A stretch of DNA of 64,000 nucleotides from Umbelopsis ramanniana AG (taxonomy: Eukaryota; Mucoromycota; Umbelopsidomycetes; Umbelopsidales; Umbelopsidaceae): positions 310,001 through 374,000 of the forward strand of contig NW_026252090.1 in the NCBI RefSeq assembly GCF_025399195.1, given 5' to 3'. The number at the start of each line of letters is the position of its first letter. Position 1 is the stretch's first letter. The position numbers and the translations under genes are program-made. Positions 9,746 through 21,889 of this stretch are shown piece by piece. The notes under the pieces were generated by a model, which was not told where the DNA came from, did no database searches, and worked only from the letters and a program-made list of their open reading frames with translations.

Positions 9746-11607
9746 ATGTCGACTCTTCAGACACGGACGATAACGGCTGCTGTCATGGAGTGGATTAGTC
9801 GACCGCTGGCACGACCACCAATTCTGCCAATTAATGCAAGGACTTGCCAAGCAACAAATAGATATATGAGCACTTCAACTCTACCATTCTTAAACCCTAC
9901 GATACCCTCAACGTGTCAAACTTATATTGCTACGAATGCGACCAAAATACTTCAGCCAGGTAACTATCACTTAGGATATTAAATATGGTCGCTGTCTACC
10001 AAATCGTAGTGGTAACTAACATACGGATCCACGTTATAGTTGTATCGACAAGAAGCAAAATTTATTGTAAATATTCGAGTGCTCGAAGAAAAGAGATCGA
10101 TCGGCGAAATTGGCAGCAATACACGATACGAAAACACTTGGAATCTGGTGCAGAAGGACTTGCACTTCAAGTCTATTCTTCCATGGGACTGCTAGCTCAA
10201 GACGAAAAGGGCAAGGAAAAGTTCTTCCGACTTCTTCATGTGTCAGAAGTATATCGACTACTTGAAGTATTACGTCAACAAAGTGCGAGGACGCTTGTCC
10301 ATGATACTCTGCAACATCGGTATCATACTCAGCGACTTGAACTGTTACTGGGACATCTATGGTTTCGTTTGGAAGGATTAGACAGGCGAACGGCAGATTG
10401 TGCTTTGGAGATTTATGGTCGAGCAGGCGCTATTGAAGCAGCAGAATGGATTTTTCAAAGATTTTTGGAGTGCGGAGCAGAGCCACGGACAGACACATAC
10501 AACAAGCTCATGACCGTTTACCTCAGCCATATAAAGCAGCATGGACATGAAGAAGATGAGAAGCGAAAGGAATACATGGAACGATTGGAAGGCATATGGG
10601 AGAAAGTCAGGTTAGGGCCTGATGGACCGGATGCATACTCGTATAATATCCTACTCAGCGCCAAAGTCAAAATTGGAGACATTGAAGGAGCCGAAAGGGT
10701 TTTTGAAGAGATGATGGTTCAACCCGATAGAGTCAGCTATCACATTCTTCTGGATGGTTATCTCAAAGCACTTGAGCACAGTCAGCAGCAGCAAGCAGAA
10801 TTATGGCTTGGGAAGATGATGAAGCATGGCATTCAGCCGGACACTAAGACATTTAATACCCTCATGGCAGGTTTGGTCAGGCAAATGAGAAGGTCTCACT
10901 CTCGACAAGATGACGATAACGCAGGAACGTTAAAGGCAACTGCTAGCACGATATTCAAACTATCCGAAGCCATGGACAAACTTGGAGTTGAAAAGGACAC
11001 CCATTCCATAGGAATCTTGATCCATTGTTACTTTTTGTGTGGTGAAATCGAGCAGATCGACAAGCTTTCCCGGGAACTCGGCATTATGAAGAATGGCGGC
11101 TATGATACCACCATCATCAAATCCAAGTTGGTCGCTGGCAAGCACATTTACAATAGTTTGATCAACATATACCTCACTATTGGACAGGACGACAAAGCGA
11201 TGGAGATATACCATGATATGACATGCAAAGGCAAGCATGCGGATGTCATAACATATGGAACCTTCATTCGCCATAGTCTCAAGAGAGGCAATCTTCAAGG
11301 AGCGATGAGCTATTACCAGATGATGGAGCGAGCTGGTATACCTGGCAATTCTCGAATTCGGAACATGATTTTATCAGCGACAACCAAGGAAGAAGAATAT
11401 AACAGAGCAAAGCCGCAAGAGTCAGCGAGCGCGCAATCTTCAGCGAATGCGGAATTGTCAGCCAACCCCGAAATGTCAGCGAGAACGCACTTGTTAGCGG
11501 AATCGCAAGCCTTCAGTGAAGTCTCCGACAATACAACAAATCAGACAACTGACAGGGCGGCTGAACAGACAGCAGAAGTAGCAAAAATGAATTCTGCACA
11601 CAAATGA
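9746..11607 (+). CDS. Pentatricopeptide repeat (PPR) protein, probably mitochondrial
   Basis: Two exons (9746-9959 and 10040-11607; 80-nt GT-AG intron with an AACTAAC-like branch site) give about 593 aa. The N-terminus is rich in Arg, Ser and Thr and nearly free of acids, as in a mitochondrial targeting peptide. At least five degenerate PPR helix pairs follow, for example TYNKLMTVYLSH, SYNILLSAKVK, SYHILLDGYLKA, TFNTLMAGLVRQ, IYNSLINIYLTIG and TYGTFIRHSLKRG. They are spaced about 35 residues apart where clear. The last 60 residues are a low-complexity Ser/Ala/Glu-rich tail with repeated SA(N/Q) units. PPR proteins bind single-stranded organellar RNA and act in processing, stability or translation. 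The exact target and a yeast orthologue are not evident. Confidence 0.88.
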
Positions 11608-11999
11608 AAATCATGGCTTTGATGCAAGGTTTTCTAGGATTGGCTCCATTGTCATAGCATCGGCAAGACGGGATCCAAGACTAGTTTCTGTGTAATATAT
11701 TGTGGATGTACAGGATAATCAAGGCTGATATTGAGCCAACTTTTTTATATACCAACTAGAATGGGTGTGCGTAGAAACTACACTAAGAAATGAAATAATG
11801 TTTGCTGTAATAATTCTAAAAAAATATAAAAAATACAATGGTTCGCTTTGTATTGCTCATCGCAGTTACTAGTCAGCATTAGCACAGTCGGACGTGACTG
11901 AGTGAGACATTGCTAGCTCTGCGATCTTAACACTAGTGCATTGTGTTTGCCAAGATCTCAACGTTTCCGTCTTTGTCTCCGCCACCACCTCCGCACTAG
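11608..11999. other. Intergenic region between PPR and hydrolase genes
   Basis: AT-rich 3' flank of the PPR gene, including several possible polyadenylation signals (AAATAA-like words), followed by the promoter region of the hydrolase. No gene seen. Confidence 0.5.
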
Positions 12000-12007
12000 T
12001 ATATAAA
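12000..12007 (+). promoter_or_regulatory. TATA box of the alpha/beta hydrolase gene
   Basis: TATATAAA lies 54 bp upstream of the ATG at 12061 and is followed by a CT-rich leader (TTTCTC, CCTCTTCC), the common layout of inducible promoters in this window. Confidence 0.65.
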
Positions 12008-12060
12008 GAACCCCTTTCTCAAGTTTCACCTCTTCCTGCGCCATTCCTCTCACATTCCTC

Positions 12061-12873
12061 ATGGACAATATACAACTCAAGACTGATACCCGATTCACCT
12101 ACTCCTATAGGCTATACTGCTCTCCAGGAAAGGAGTCAGACCCTCTCCAACTTCTGGTTGCAGTGCATGGTAACGAACGCGACGCCAAGGGTTTATTGGA
12201 AGGTTACGAGCAAAATGCCAACCACCTAGCGCCTGGTAACTATGCTATGCTTTCCCCACTGTTTCCTGCTGGCATCCTAGGAGATGGTTGGGAGCAAGGT
12301 TACAAGTTTTTACACGAGAAAGATATTCGATATGACACTCTTTTATTTGACATGATCCACCAACTCTGTCATCATGATTTACATCTTCAGCAAGACATAC
12401 CAACTTTCCTACTCCACGGTTATTCTGGAGGCGGTCAGTTTGTACATCGGCTTTTCTATTTGCACCCGGAACGGATAACTGCACTTTTCGTTGGCGCTCC
12501 TGGTGCTATTACAGTGATCAGCGATGAGCATCATTGGTGGTACGGAACCCGAGGCATGAAGAAAGCATTTGATCTCCACGGCGGCTTGGACCTAAATGCT
12601 ATGAAAAAGGTTCCTGTAATGATGTTGGTTGGTGACAAAGATACAAATGATATGGTCTATAGCAAAAAAGCCACAGAGAAATTCCTTGCTACCTCTAGTC
12701 AAGAAGCTTTAGACGCCATCATGGGCAGAAATCGTTTAGAACGAATGCACATCTTATATAACAACTGGAAGCAAGCTGGTCTTAACGTACAGCTACAGGT
12801 TATTCCTGGCCTTGGCCACAATGGTGCTCGAGTGGTTCCCAATGCAGCTGCATTTTTTGCTTCTTTAGCGTAA
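12061..12873 (+). CDS. Alpha/beta hydrolase of esterase/depolymerase type
   Basis: A single-exon 270-aa protein. The fold is shown by an early strand with an HGN oxyanion-type motif (LLVAVHGNERDA, residues about 32-42), the nucleophile elbow GYSGG (Ser about 122), a later LVGDKD strand with the acid candidate, and GLGHNG carrying the catalytic His near 256. No signal peptide or membrane segment is seen, so it should be cytosolic. It resembles small bacterial-type hydrolases related to PHB-depolymerase-like esterases more than the large fungal lipases. The lack of introns, in a region where most neighbours are intron-rich, would fit an acquired or intronless gene. The substrate is unknown. Confidence 0.8.
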   Translation: MDNIQLKTDTRFTYSYRLYCSPGKESDPLQLLVAVHGNERDAKGLLEGYEQNANHLAPGNYAMLSPLFPAGILGDGWEQGYKFLHEKDIRYDTLLFDMIHQLCHHDLHLQQDIPTFLLHGYSGGGQFVHRLFYLHPERITALFVGAPGAITVISDEHHWWYGTRGMKKAFDLHGGLDLNAMKKVPVMMLVGDKDTNDMVYSKKATEKFLATSSQEALDAIMGRNRLERMHILYNNWKQAGLNVQLQVIPGLGHNGARVVPNAAAFFASLA

Positions 12874-13310
12874 CTTTTCAAACAGCCATAGCATAGCAGC
12901 ATATAAACGGGTTGTTCCATTCTCGATAGAAATATGTAGCTCATTTTTTGAGATATACAGGAAACATACGATGTAATGCATCTCAATAAATACAGTACTT
13001 ACAGGTTCACTGGTGATGTTCGAATATCCTAGCTTTTTGCCCTCATCATTCCGTATATACCATGGCATCATCATTGCCGTGAGACATGGTGTCAAACAAA
13101 GTTGAAGAGGGGCCAACTAGAGCGCTGTGTAAAAAATATCGAGGGTATACTTTAGAAAGGCGCACTCACTCTACATCGTTACTTCAAGGGTTGCATCGAC
13201 CTGCTGTATGACATTCCAGAATCACTTCATAGCAACAAAACGTTCTTTAAATATTATACAAAACGTTGCTTTTATTTACATGCGAAGTCTAGACCCAAAT
13301 ACACATCATC
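12874..13310. other. Convergent intergenic region
   Basis: Lies between the 3' ends of the hydrolase (plus) and bZIP (minus) genes. Open frames on the minus strand here are antisense to the hydrolase end and show no domain. Nothing else is supported. Confidence 0.5.
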
Positions 13311-14504
13311 TTACATGGCTAATGATTGACCATTGTTCGTAGACTCTTCCGCAAAAAATCCTAAGAGCTTTCCTTGAGATTTTCCTAAAGGACCTGCGTC
13401 TTTCTTGACATGCCGACCAGCGTTGTCCCAGACAATCGGGGGCTTGCCGTTGAGAAGACGCCACTTATTGGTACAACGCAGCATATCTTCATCACAAATG
13501 AACCAAAAATCATAAAACAGCACTTCTGGCAATTCCCATGCATCGTTTTGTAGTGGATCTCGGCCCCAACATGTAGCGCCCTTGACAATATGATCGACGA
13601 CGGAATTAATATCAAGGACATCTTGGAACAGGATTAACCGTTCGCGCAGCTTTGGACAAGGCAAAAATCGAAGCCTTGGGTGGAAGCGAACCTTGTCACT
13701 CAGTGCCAGTTCAAGCGGAGTAGGATCCAGGCCAGAAGGTGGATATTCTTTGTCTGGGTCGGTCAGTTTCTTGAGGTATTGAGACTGAATGTAGTACAAA
13801 GCAACATGTCTCGGTATAGGACCCCGAAGTGGACTGATTTGACTTGACATGCTAGAACCTTCAGTACTTTCTGGCGTCGAAAATTCTTCGAGTGCGGGGA
13901 TATCCGCCATGTCATCGATCTGCATAGCGACTGGGTCCATGTCTTCTGTTAATGGGCTATCGAACGTCGGTAAGACCTCTTCCAAAGCTGATGGCGGAGA
14001 TTCAATGATACTGTGGGGGCTAGGTTCTGTATTTGTAATTACACTGGAATCAGAATGAGGTGTTTCGTATACAGGATTTGGTATGGAGCGTAGGGATTCG
14101 TTTATATCAGCAAATTGTTCATCAAGATCTTCTGCTGCTCTTTGCTTGAACATGCTGAGTCGCTCTTTGATCGAACTTGGTACAGCGATGCCTTGCAATA
14201 CGCAAAGGCGTTCCATGTCATATACCAAGTTTGCCATTCTTTCCAGTTTGCCGTTCTTATCGATTAATCGTTGTTGCAGTTTGGCATAATTTTCCTTATA
14301 GTTGTCACGCTCTTTCTCGGCTTCCAATAACTGCTGTTGTTGCCGTTGACGGTATGCTCTTTGATTGCGACGGTTGCGAGACTTGCGATCGCCTTCAAGG
14401 TGATTGTCCAAGGATTTTCGTCCCCGTGGCCGCGGTTCTATTCCACTAGACGATTCGTTTTCCAACACGAACCGAACAGGTTTCATAGTCGCAGATTCTG
14501 TCAT
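13311..14504 (-). CDS. bZIP transcription factor with DUF3425-like C-terminal domain
   Basis: A single-exon 397-aa protein. Residues about 38-62 form a bZIP basic region (RKSRNRRNQRAYRQRQ), followed by a leucine-zipper-like coiled coil to about residue 100. The middle (150-230) is acidic and Ser/Pro-rich, typical of an activation region. The C-terminal 160 residues (RHVALYYIQSQYL to the end, with LRFLPCPKLRERLILFQDV and a Trp-rich segment) match the DUF3425 layout seen in many fungal bZIP proteins. It should bind DNA as a dimer in the nucleus. The related Yap/PAP1 class acts in stress responses, but whether this one does is inference. It is divergently arranged with the CENP-C-like gene, 201 bp away, so the two may share regulatory DNA. 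Confidence 0.9.
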   Translation of the reverse strand: MTESATMKPVRFVLENESSSGIEPRPRGRKSLDNHLEGDRKSRNRRNQRAYRQRQQQQLLEAEKERDNYKENYAKLQQRLIDKNGKLERMANLVYDMERLCVLQGIAVPSSIKERLSMFKQRAAEDLDEQFADINESLRSIPNPVYETPHSDSSVITNTEPSPHSIIESPPSALEEVLPTFDSPLTEDMDPVAMQIDDMADIPALEEFSTPESTEGSSMSSQISPLRGPIPRHVALYYIQSQYLKKLTDPDKEYPPSGLDPTPLELALSDKVRFHPRLRFLPCPKLRERLILFQDVLDINSVVDHIVKGATCWGRDPLQNDAWELPEVLFYDFWFICDEDMLRCTNKWRLLNGKPPIVWDNAGRHVKKDAGPLGKSQGKLLGFFAEESTNNGQSLAM

Positions 14505-14705
14505 TCTGTGAACTTGGACGAGTTGAGTGAGATTTGGAATAAGGCGGCCGTGGTAATGGAGATTTTACAAAAGCCAAAATGTTTATCACGTGGGCGAGTA
14601 CGGTTAAATTTTGGATTTTTAATCCACATTAAAAATTCGGTGTGTTGGACCAAGCGTGGTGATAAAATCGCAGCAAAGAAGTTTGATTTATAATACATTA
14701 TATCC

Positions 14706-15672
14706 ATGGATTCCACCTATTCGCATACACTCGCCTTTATCCAACACAAGCAAGCAAGAAGGCACAAAAAGCTAGTTCGAGCACCTACACTGATCCACGC
14801 TACCGGCTCACATGTGGCTACAGTAACTTATCAGCATGTGCATACACCTAAGACGTCAACTCCAATTGCAACAAGTCTATGCGAATTAAAAAATTCAGAT
14901 TTTTCTCCTGACAGTCAAGCAACTAATATACAGTCTTCAAAGGAGTCATTTCGAAGCAGCTCTCGATCTACATTTCGTCCTGTAATTCCACACACCAAGC
15001 GGAAATTGACTACCATGGTCTCGCTACCACGTACCGCTTCAAAAGATAAATCGCCAGAGATGCTGCCTTCAAGCCCAAAAAAAATCTCAAGTGACACAGT
15101 ATTGCTTAGACGGTGGATAAAGAAAAATTCACAAAGTATGTCGCAGATTACAGACAAAGTAACTAATTGGTTTGATTTGTCTTGGACTTCCATGGATCAT
15201 ACCGAATGTGAACCATGTAATTTTGTGTAAATTTTTCTTTCTCTGGAAAACCATGTAATTTTTTTTCTAATTATCCTTTTATAAATACAGTTGCCCTAAT
15301 GTTTGAAGACCTGGTTCCATTATTATGTACCGTTGACTCATCTCTGTTCCTGAAAACATTTCAAATCATGCCTGGTATTTCCATTGGCATTCTCATATTG
15401 CCTCCTTATGAGAAAAAGTCTGCTGCCAATACAAGAGACAATTCCTTGGTGTTTTTTGTCATCCAAGGTCTAGTAACCATCACAGTAAATGGGCATTCTT
15501 TTACAGCCAAAAAAGCTAGCCATTTCATGGTCCTGCAAGGTTAGTTAGTCTTATCATTAACGTCATATTAAATATTAATATTGATCCAATGCAATCAACA
15601 GATAGCATATACCAGTTTGCGAGCGAATCTGATAGTGACACTGTGATGTACTTTGTCCATGTTATGCATTAA
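14706..15672 (+). CDS. CENP-C/Mif2-type cupin protein (short)
   Basis: Three exons (14706-15216, 15291-15539, 15602-15672; introns 74 and 62 nt) give about 276 aa. The first 170 residues are basic, Ser/Thr/Pro-rich and largely disordered. The last 105 residues form a cupin matching the CENP-C/Mif2 dimerisation domain: GILILPPYEKK, then RDNSLVFFVIQGLVTI, then HSFTAKKASHFMVLQGD and a final MYFVHV strand. In known kinetochores CENP-C links centromeric nucleosomes to the outer complex. The Arg-rich CENP-C signature that contacts the CENP-A nucleosome is not visible in this model. The protein is also much shorter than yeast Mif2 (549 aa). A missed upstream exon cannot be excluded. The donor at 15217 (GTAATT) is weak but is the only in-frame choice. 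Confidence 0.75.
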
Positions 15673-16886
15673 ATGACTTGGAGTGAAACCAAGCGAACCA
15701 GGCCAGTGTGTGGGGATTTGTAATTTTTTTTTTCCTTTTTAAAAAATATACTATTTAAATAAATAACCAGTAAGCGATCAATAAAGCTGGACAATGAATG
15801 CCAAGGGTTCTCTGATGTCCGTCAATATTGGCTACCTCCCTCATGATGCTAACCAAACTAAAAACTACAGACTTTCCACTTTCGAAAGAGTGATCATCGG
15901 CTTTTGAGTCCGTCATTGATCTTTCAGGTAAAGCACGTTAGGTCAGCTCTTCCTAGCTAGATAGCTTACGGATAGCTTATGTCATGAATACGACGGCTGA
16001 ATTTGATTACGAGCCTACTGCAAAATAAAATACAAAGAAGGGTAAACTCGGTAAATGCGGGTATGACAAAGCTAAATGATGGGCAAATGCAGGACGAGCT
16101 TAAGGAAAAGACATCCGGGTTAAGAAAATCGTCATTTCCCCATTCTACTCTATACGGCGCTTATGTCATTGCCTTGATCTGGCAAGTCAGTGGCGAATAA
16201 ACTGCGAGTCCAAACTCATCTAATGTGGCGTTCTGCGATCCGAATCGCGCCATGCTTTGCGCAGCAAAGAGCCGGAAATCCGGCTGAAATGTGCGTATTC
16301 CGATAATATCTTGTCTTTATTCATACTTTAACCAATGTGACAAAAAAAAATGCCCTAGCATGTTCCATCAATGCTACGCGCTTGCGCTCTTTGCTTCAAA
16401 AAAGTTTCTTCCTTTGGTTATTGAAGTCTAGTCTGGGACTCGTAGACGGATGGTTTCATGACCGTGCTACCATACTCCACTGAGTGAAACTTCTGCCCTA
16501 CACTGCTCTACAGCAGTTTTTAATGGCAGTAACAACCTGGCAATAGCTGTGGTAACAAGTCACAGGCAGGTGAAAGTGAACGATATTCGGATCGGAATCT
16601 CAATAAAATGACTCAGGCTCATTTTTCAAAGATGGATAAAGGTAGCCCGATAGTTCGGCCTATACAGACCATATCTTGACGCAGAAAAGTTCCACTGGAG
16701 ACATCGTCAGCATCTTCAGTTAAATACGCAATAGAATAGCTCAGTTTTGCTATAATGTATCTGTGTATGTAGATTGGTTCAAAAACAGGCTACTGATGAA
16801 CTGGCGGGCGGTTCCTGAAAATTTTTTGAGACAAAAAATATTTTGTTATTGAGGCAAGCAGCTCTTTCTCTTTACATTTTCCCTCA
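15673..16886. other. Intergenic region with two adjacent small hairpins
   Basis: No coding exon is supported in 1.2 kb. An open frame at 16003-16200 has no domain. Around 16253-16284 two inverted repeats lie side by side: CTTTGC/GCAAAG and GCCGGA/TCCGGC with a 2-nt loop. The last 50 bp before 16887 is the CT-rich leader of the GGC1 gene. Confidence 0.45.
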
Positions 16887-18467
16887 ATGTCTCCCCCACC
16901 TTCCGGCAAAAAGCACTCTGAATCCGGTCTTGCTCGCTTCTTCGGAAGTGCCACCTCTGGTATTCTCGAGCTTTTCATTTTTCACCCCGTCGACACTGTC
17001 GCCAAGAGATTAATGAGCAATCAAGCAAGAGTAAGTTGTGTTTTGAATTGTGTGGAGATGCATTGCACATTAAGAGAAGAGGCACAGATTCGACCATCCC
17101 TGTGGATTCATTCAACAAAGTGAAAGAGGTGCATAAGAGGGTCTAACAACGGAGCTCCAACAATATAAAACGTCCCAAAAACAATCTGTGTGTCCAAAAC
17201 CGTATTTACAAATACAGTGATGCTGCGCTAAGCACAACGCCGCATGGAAGGAATATATTATATCCTTCCTGGTAGATCTCGCATTAATAATGATTTCCGT
17301 TTATAGCTCTTTGTCCCCGGAGAGAGTCTTTCTGTCGGATTCAGCGCCCTTGATAAGGTCGTCTTCAGGGTAAGTTACGTAGCCCCTTCGTGGCAGTGTC
17401 ATATTGTATGGTGACCAAGCAGGGTGCTGACGATAGATGTTATACAGGATGCTGTCAATGCCACAGCCTTGAAGAAGTATGCTTCACTCTTCCCTGGTCT
17501 TGGATTTGCTGCTGGTTACAAGGTTGCTCAGCGTGTCTACAAGTTTGGTGGTCAACCTTTTGTCAACGATTTCTTGAACAACAACTACAAGTCGGTGTTC
17601 ACTTCGGCATTCGGTGAAAAGACCGGCAAGACCATGATGCACGCAACTGCTGGCAGGTAAGACATTTGCCAAGTCGAATTAGTCTGCAACACAGCCTACC
17701 CGTCACGGCCCGTTCTCACCTTTTTCTATTCAATTTTAGTTTTGTTGGCATTGGTGAAATTGCTCTGTTGCCCTTGGATGTGCTGAAGATCAAGAGACAG
17801 ACCAACCCTGAAGCATTCAAGGGACGTGGTTTCCTCAAGATTGTTGCTGACGAAGGCATGGGGTTGTATAGGTAAGCACGAAAACATGGATTTGTCAACG
17901 ATCGTCGTCATGTATGCCATGACTAATTTTTCTTATGCGACACAATCAGGGGTGCAGGATGGACCGCAGCTCGTAACGCCCCGGGCTCATTCGCCCTTTT
18001 TGGAGGCTCTGCTGTTGTTAAGGAACACATCTTCCATCTTAACGATTACAACAAGGCTACCTTCTTCCAAAACTTCTGTGCCTCTATTGGAGGAGCCGTT
18101 GCCTCCATCACGGTGGCCGCTCCTTTGGATGTCGTCAAGACTCGTATTCAAAACCGCAACTTTGACAACCCTGAAAGCGGTATGAACATTATCAAGGATT
18201 TGTTGAAGAAAGAAGGTGTGGCCGGTTTCTTCAAGGGATTAACACCCAAGATTCTTGTGGTACGTCAATTTTTTTTTTTTTTTTGACTTGCTCGCGTGGT
18301 AGAACGTCTAACGCGGGGGATTCCGACTATCATTGCTAATCTATATTTAACAACTTTTATAGGTCGGCCCGAAGCTCATCTTTTCGTTCACTGTTGCTCA
18401 ACAGTTGATTCCCATTTTCCATAAGAGCTTTGAAGCTAACGGTATAACCAAGACCGTTGCAGTTTAG
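16887..18467 (+). CDS. GGC1: Mitochondrial GTP/GDP carrier
   Basis: Six exons (16887-17030, 17307-17369, 17448-17656, 17740-17871, 17950-18259, 18363-18467) give about 320 aa. The sequence follows yeast Ggc1/Yhm1 almost domain by domain: SGLARFFGSATSG, FHPVDTVAKRLMSN (first carrier signature), LFPGLGFAAGYK, LLPLDVLKIKRQTNPE (second signature), GWTAARNAPGSFALFGG and APLDVVKTRIQNRNFDNPE (third signature). The inner-membrane carrier imports GTP and exports GDP, supporting mitochondrial translation and iron homeostasis. Intron 1 (276 nt) is much longer than the others. No targeting presequence is present, as usual for carriers. Confidence 0.95.
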
Positions 18468-18746
18468 AGTAGATTTTTTAGTTACAAACGGTATATTTGC
18501 ATTTCAATCCCCCCATCCGCGCAATAAAAAATATAAAAGAGAAAATCCGAATAGAAAAAATATATGCCGGCCTCCGATGTGGCGGCCCAGTGGCGGAATG
18601 GAAGATCGGGTAAACTCCACCCATATCGTCCCATTATAGGCCAGTGCGTTCACCTACCCTTTTCAGTCGAAGGCCTGCCTGGACTTGGACCACTAAAAAT
18701 TTTGTCAGCACGGCAAACCCAAAAAGACCAAAAAAAAAAACTTTCT

Positions 18747-18754
18747 TATATAAA
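18747..18754 (+). promoter_or_regulatory. TATA box of the coiled-coil protein gene
   Basis: TATATAAA lies 84 bp upstream of the ATG at 18838 and is followed by a long CT-rich leader. Confidence 0.6.
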
Positions 18755-18837
18755 GGCCCTGTTTTCGCTTTCTCTCTTTCCTTCCATAGACCATTTTATT
18801 TCTTTTTACCCTCATCCTTTTCAATATACCTCATACA

Positions 18838-19425
18838 ATGCCTGCTGTTATATCCCGTGAATACTCCATGCCCATAGCCAAATCACAGAAATCATCAGGT
18901 CGGATCACCAAGAACCACTCCGCAGCCCCTCAAAAGCAGTGGATCAAGAATATTACCAGAGAAGCCTTAGCCGATACCACCGAAATCAAACGTTTAGAAA
19001 AGGAGCTAGCTTTCTCATGCGATACCTTAGCGACGATTGTCGTGATGATCGAAAGTCTTCAGCGTGCATATGATACCTGCCGACCAGATCAGTCCCAAGG
19101 CCGAACTCGCCTTAACCCAGCTGAACGAGAATTACTAGCTGAATACGACGACTTAGAACTCCAGATGTCTCACCTGGAAAAGAAGATTGCTCAAATGGAG
19201 GCCCAGCTTACTGAACTCAAGGGTAACCAGCCAGCAACGCCAGCAGATCACTTTGTGAAGCTAGAAGTGCAAGTGCCGGTTTTCAACGATTGGGAGCAAC
19301 TCCAATTTGTCCCGCAGCAAAGCCTGAGTCCAGAAGAATTTTTTTACACTGATAACCAAGAATCAACCACCATCAAGATGGAAGATATGGTCGATTGGAT
19401 TGACTGGTCCATCGATTCATTTTAG
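18838..19425 (+). CDS. Small coiled-coil protein of unknown function
   Basis: A single-exon 195-aa protein with a good TATA box. Residues 1-40 are basic and Ser-rich. About 48-130 is predicted helical with heptad spacing (EIKRLEKELAF, then DLELQMSHLEKKIAQMEAQL). The last 45 residues are acidic and end in MVDWIDWSIDSF, resembling a short acidic-aromatic activation motif. I recognise no family. A coiled-coil dimer with an acidic tail could be a transcription cofactor, but that is only inference. No signal peptide or membrane segment is present. Confidence 0.7.
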   Translation: MPAVISREYSMPIAKSQKSSGRITKNHSAAPQKQWIKNITREALADTTEIKRLEKELAFSCDTLATIVVMIESLQRAYDTCRPDQSQGRTRLNPAERELLAEYDDLELQMSHLEKKIAQMEAQLTELKGNQPATPADHFVKLEVQVPVFNDWEQLQFVPQQSLSPEEFFYTDNQESTTIKMEDMVDWIDWSIDSF

Positions 19426-20209
19426 ACACTTATAACCTTTATATTTAAAAATACCACACTTACCCCCCATTTGTAAAATTGAATTCATCCCCATCATCAT
19501 CATCTTTGTACATTTGATTCCAATAGATTAGACCAGAAAAATTAGTAAAAAAATATAGACTTGAGCCTCTGGAAGCTCTTTGATTTTTACCACACACGCC
19601 ACCTCATTTCCGCTTTTGTCGTCATGATCTAACAAACAACAATGCTATCCGGCCGAAACAAAGTGCCAATATCTGATGACTTTTTTCGATTGATGTCATG
19701 TGCGGGTTCTTCTCCCCCACACTGGTCTGAAACAAGGGCACAGCAGTTCATTGGAAGACGGGTATTGAAAGTTGCATTGCAAAGGATTGAAAAGAGCAGT
19801 CAATGTTGATGTTTTATCAAACATGCAGAGCGATTTTATTTTCCACGGACTTAAAGACCCTCCCTCATGGCTTGTTGTGGAAGGTTCCAAGGCAGAAGTT
19901 TCCAAAGAAAAATTAGCCTGGGCTTAAATGGGTAAACGTGGCACAGACAGAAAGGGAAATGATCGAGACGACATTTGAACCAATCGCAAATCATGAAGTC
20001 AAGCTTACTCCATTCTGACGACAGCTTGCTTGGCGTTTCTTTTGCATGCGACAGCCAAGATAATGTAGATGGTCTTTCTTTTTTTATTAAAAAAAATTTA
20101 GATATCATTTTACGCAAAGTGTAATAAACGGGTTGAGTTCAATGTATAGTTCAAATGTTATACGGTATTTTTTGGGTTGTGGGATAGAGATTGAATGGGA
20201 GAACGTTCT
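19426..20209. other. Convergent intergenic region
   Basis: AT-rich 3' flanks of the coiled-coil gene (plus) and the Ypt31 gene (minus). Minus-strand open frames at 19696-20117 have no domain. Nothing else supported. Confidence 0.5.
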
Positions 20210-21400
<1,191 letters not shown>

Positions 21401-21889
21401 TATTTCAGATGCTTGGGGTGTTAAATGAAAAACAAAAAAAGGGCCAGATGAAGGGAAAAGCCTACGTCCTGGATTGCAAGTTAATAAGCCTACGTTTATG
21501 CAGGCACATGACTTGCAAATTTCCTCTATTTTTTTTGGCGCTTTCAATCAAAGGCGCGGTGTGACAATCCATATTTTAAGTTAAGCTGTCGCAGGCAGAC
21601 TTAAGAGTGAAAATCTGTGGTTGTTGTCCATTCTTCGCATCCCTTCAGAACTACCACTTTAAATCCACCCAAAGGTTTAATAGTACGGTTGTCTTCAAGC
21701 CAATACTCATGGATGCCATGCATCTCTCCATACAGCTTATTTGTACAGTCAATTGGTTCAGCATTAGACAAATATAAATGTTCAAATAGTTGAAAAGCAA
21801 ATTTTTTTATAATAGAATGTTTCATTTGTTCATTTGAATCTACAGTTCTTTATGTATCGAATTTTTTTTAGGGTTGTATGCGAAGAAAA
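21401..21889. other. Spacer between Ypt31 and TCP1 genes
   Basis: Contains the promoter of the Ypt31 gene and the 3' flank of TCP1, both on the minus strand. One short frame inside it is listed separately. Confidence 0.45.
21601..21825 (-). CDS. Hypothetical 74-codon ORF
   Basis: A short frame between two minus-strand genes. Its composition looks protein-like in the middle (GEMHGIHEYWLEDNRTI, then GGFKVVVLKGCEEW), but no family is recognised and no splice partner or promoter was found. Confidence 0.25.
   Translation of the reverse strand: MKHSIIKKFAFQLFEHLYLSNAEPIDCTNKLYGEMHGIHEYWLEDNRTIKPLGGFKVVVLKGCEEWTTTTDFHS

Noticed and set aside
12699-13116. Minus-strand frames after the alpha/beta hydrolase
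   Set aside because: Antisense to the hydrolase 3' end; no motif or start context.
18590-18660. tRNA-like words downstream of GGC1
   Set aside because: No complete cloverleaf or box B sequence could be folded.
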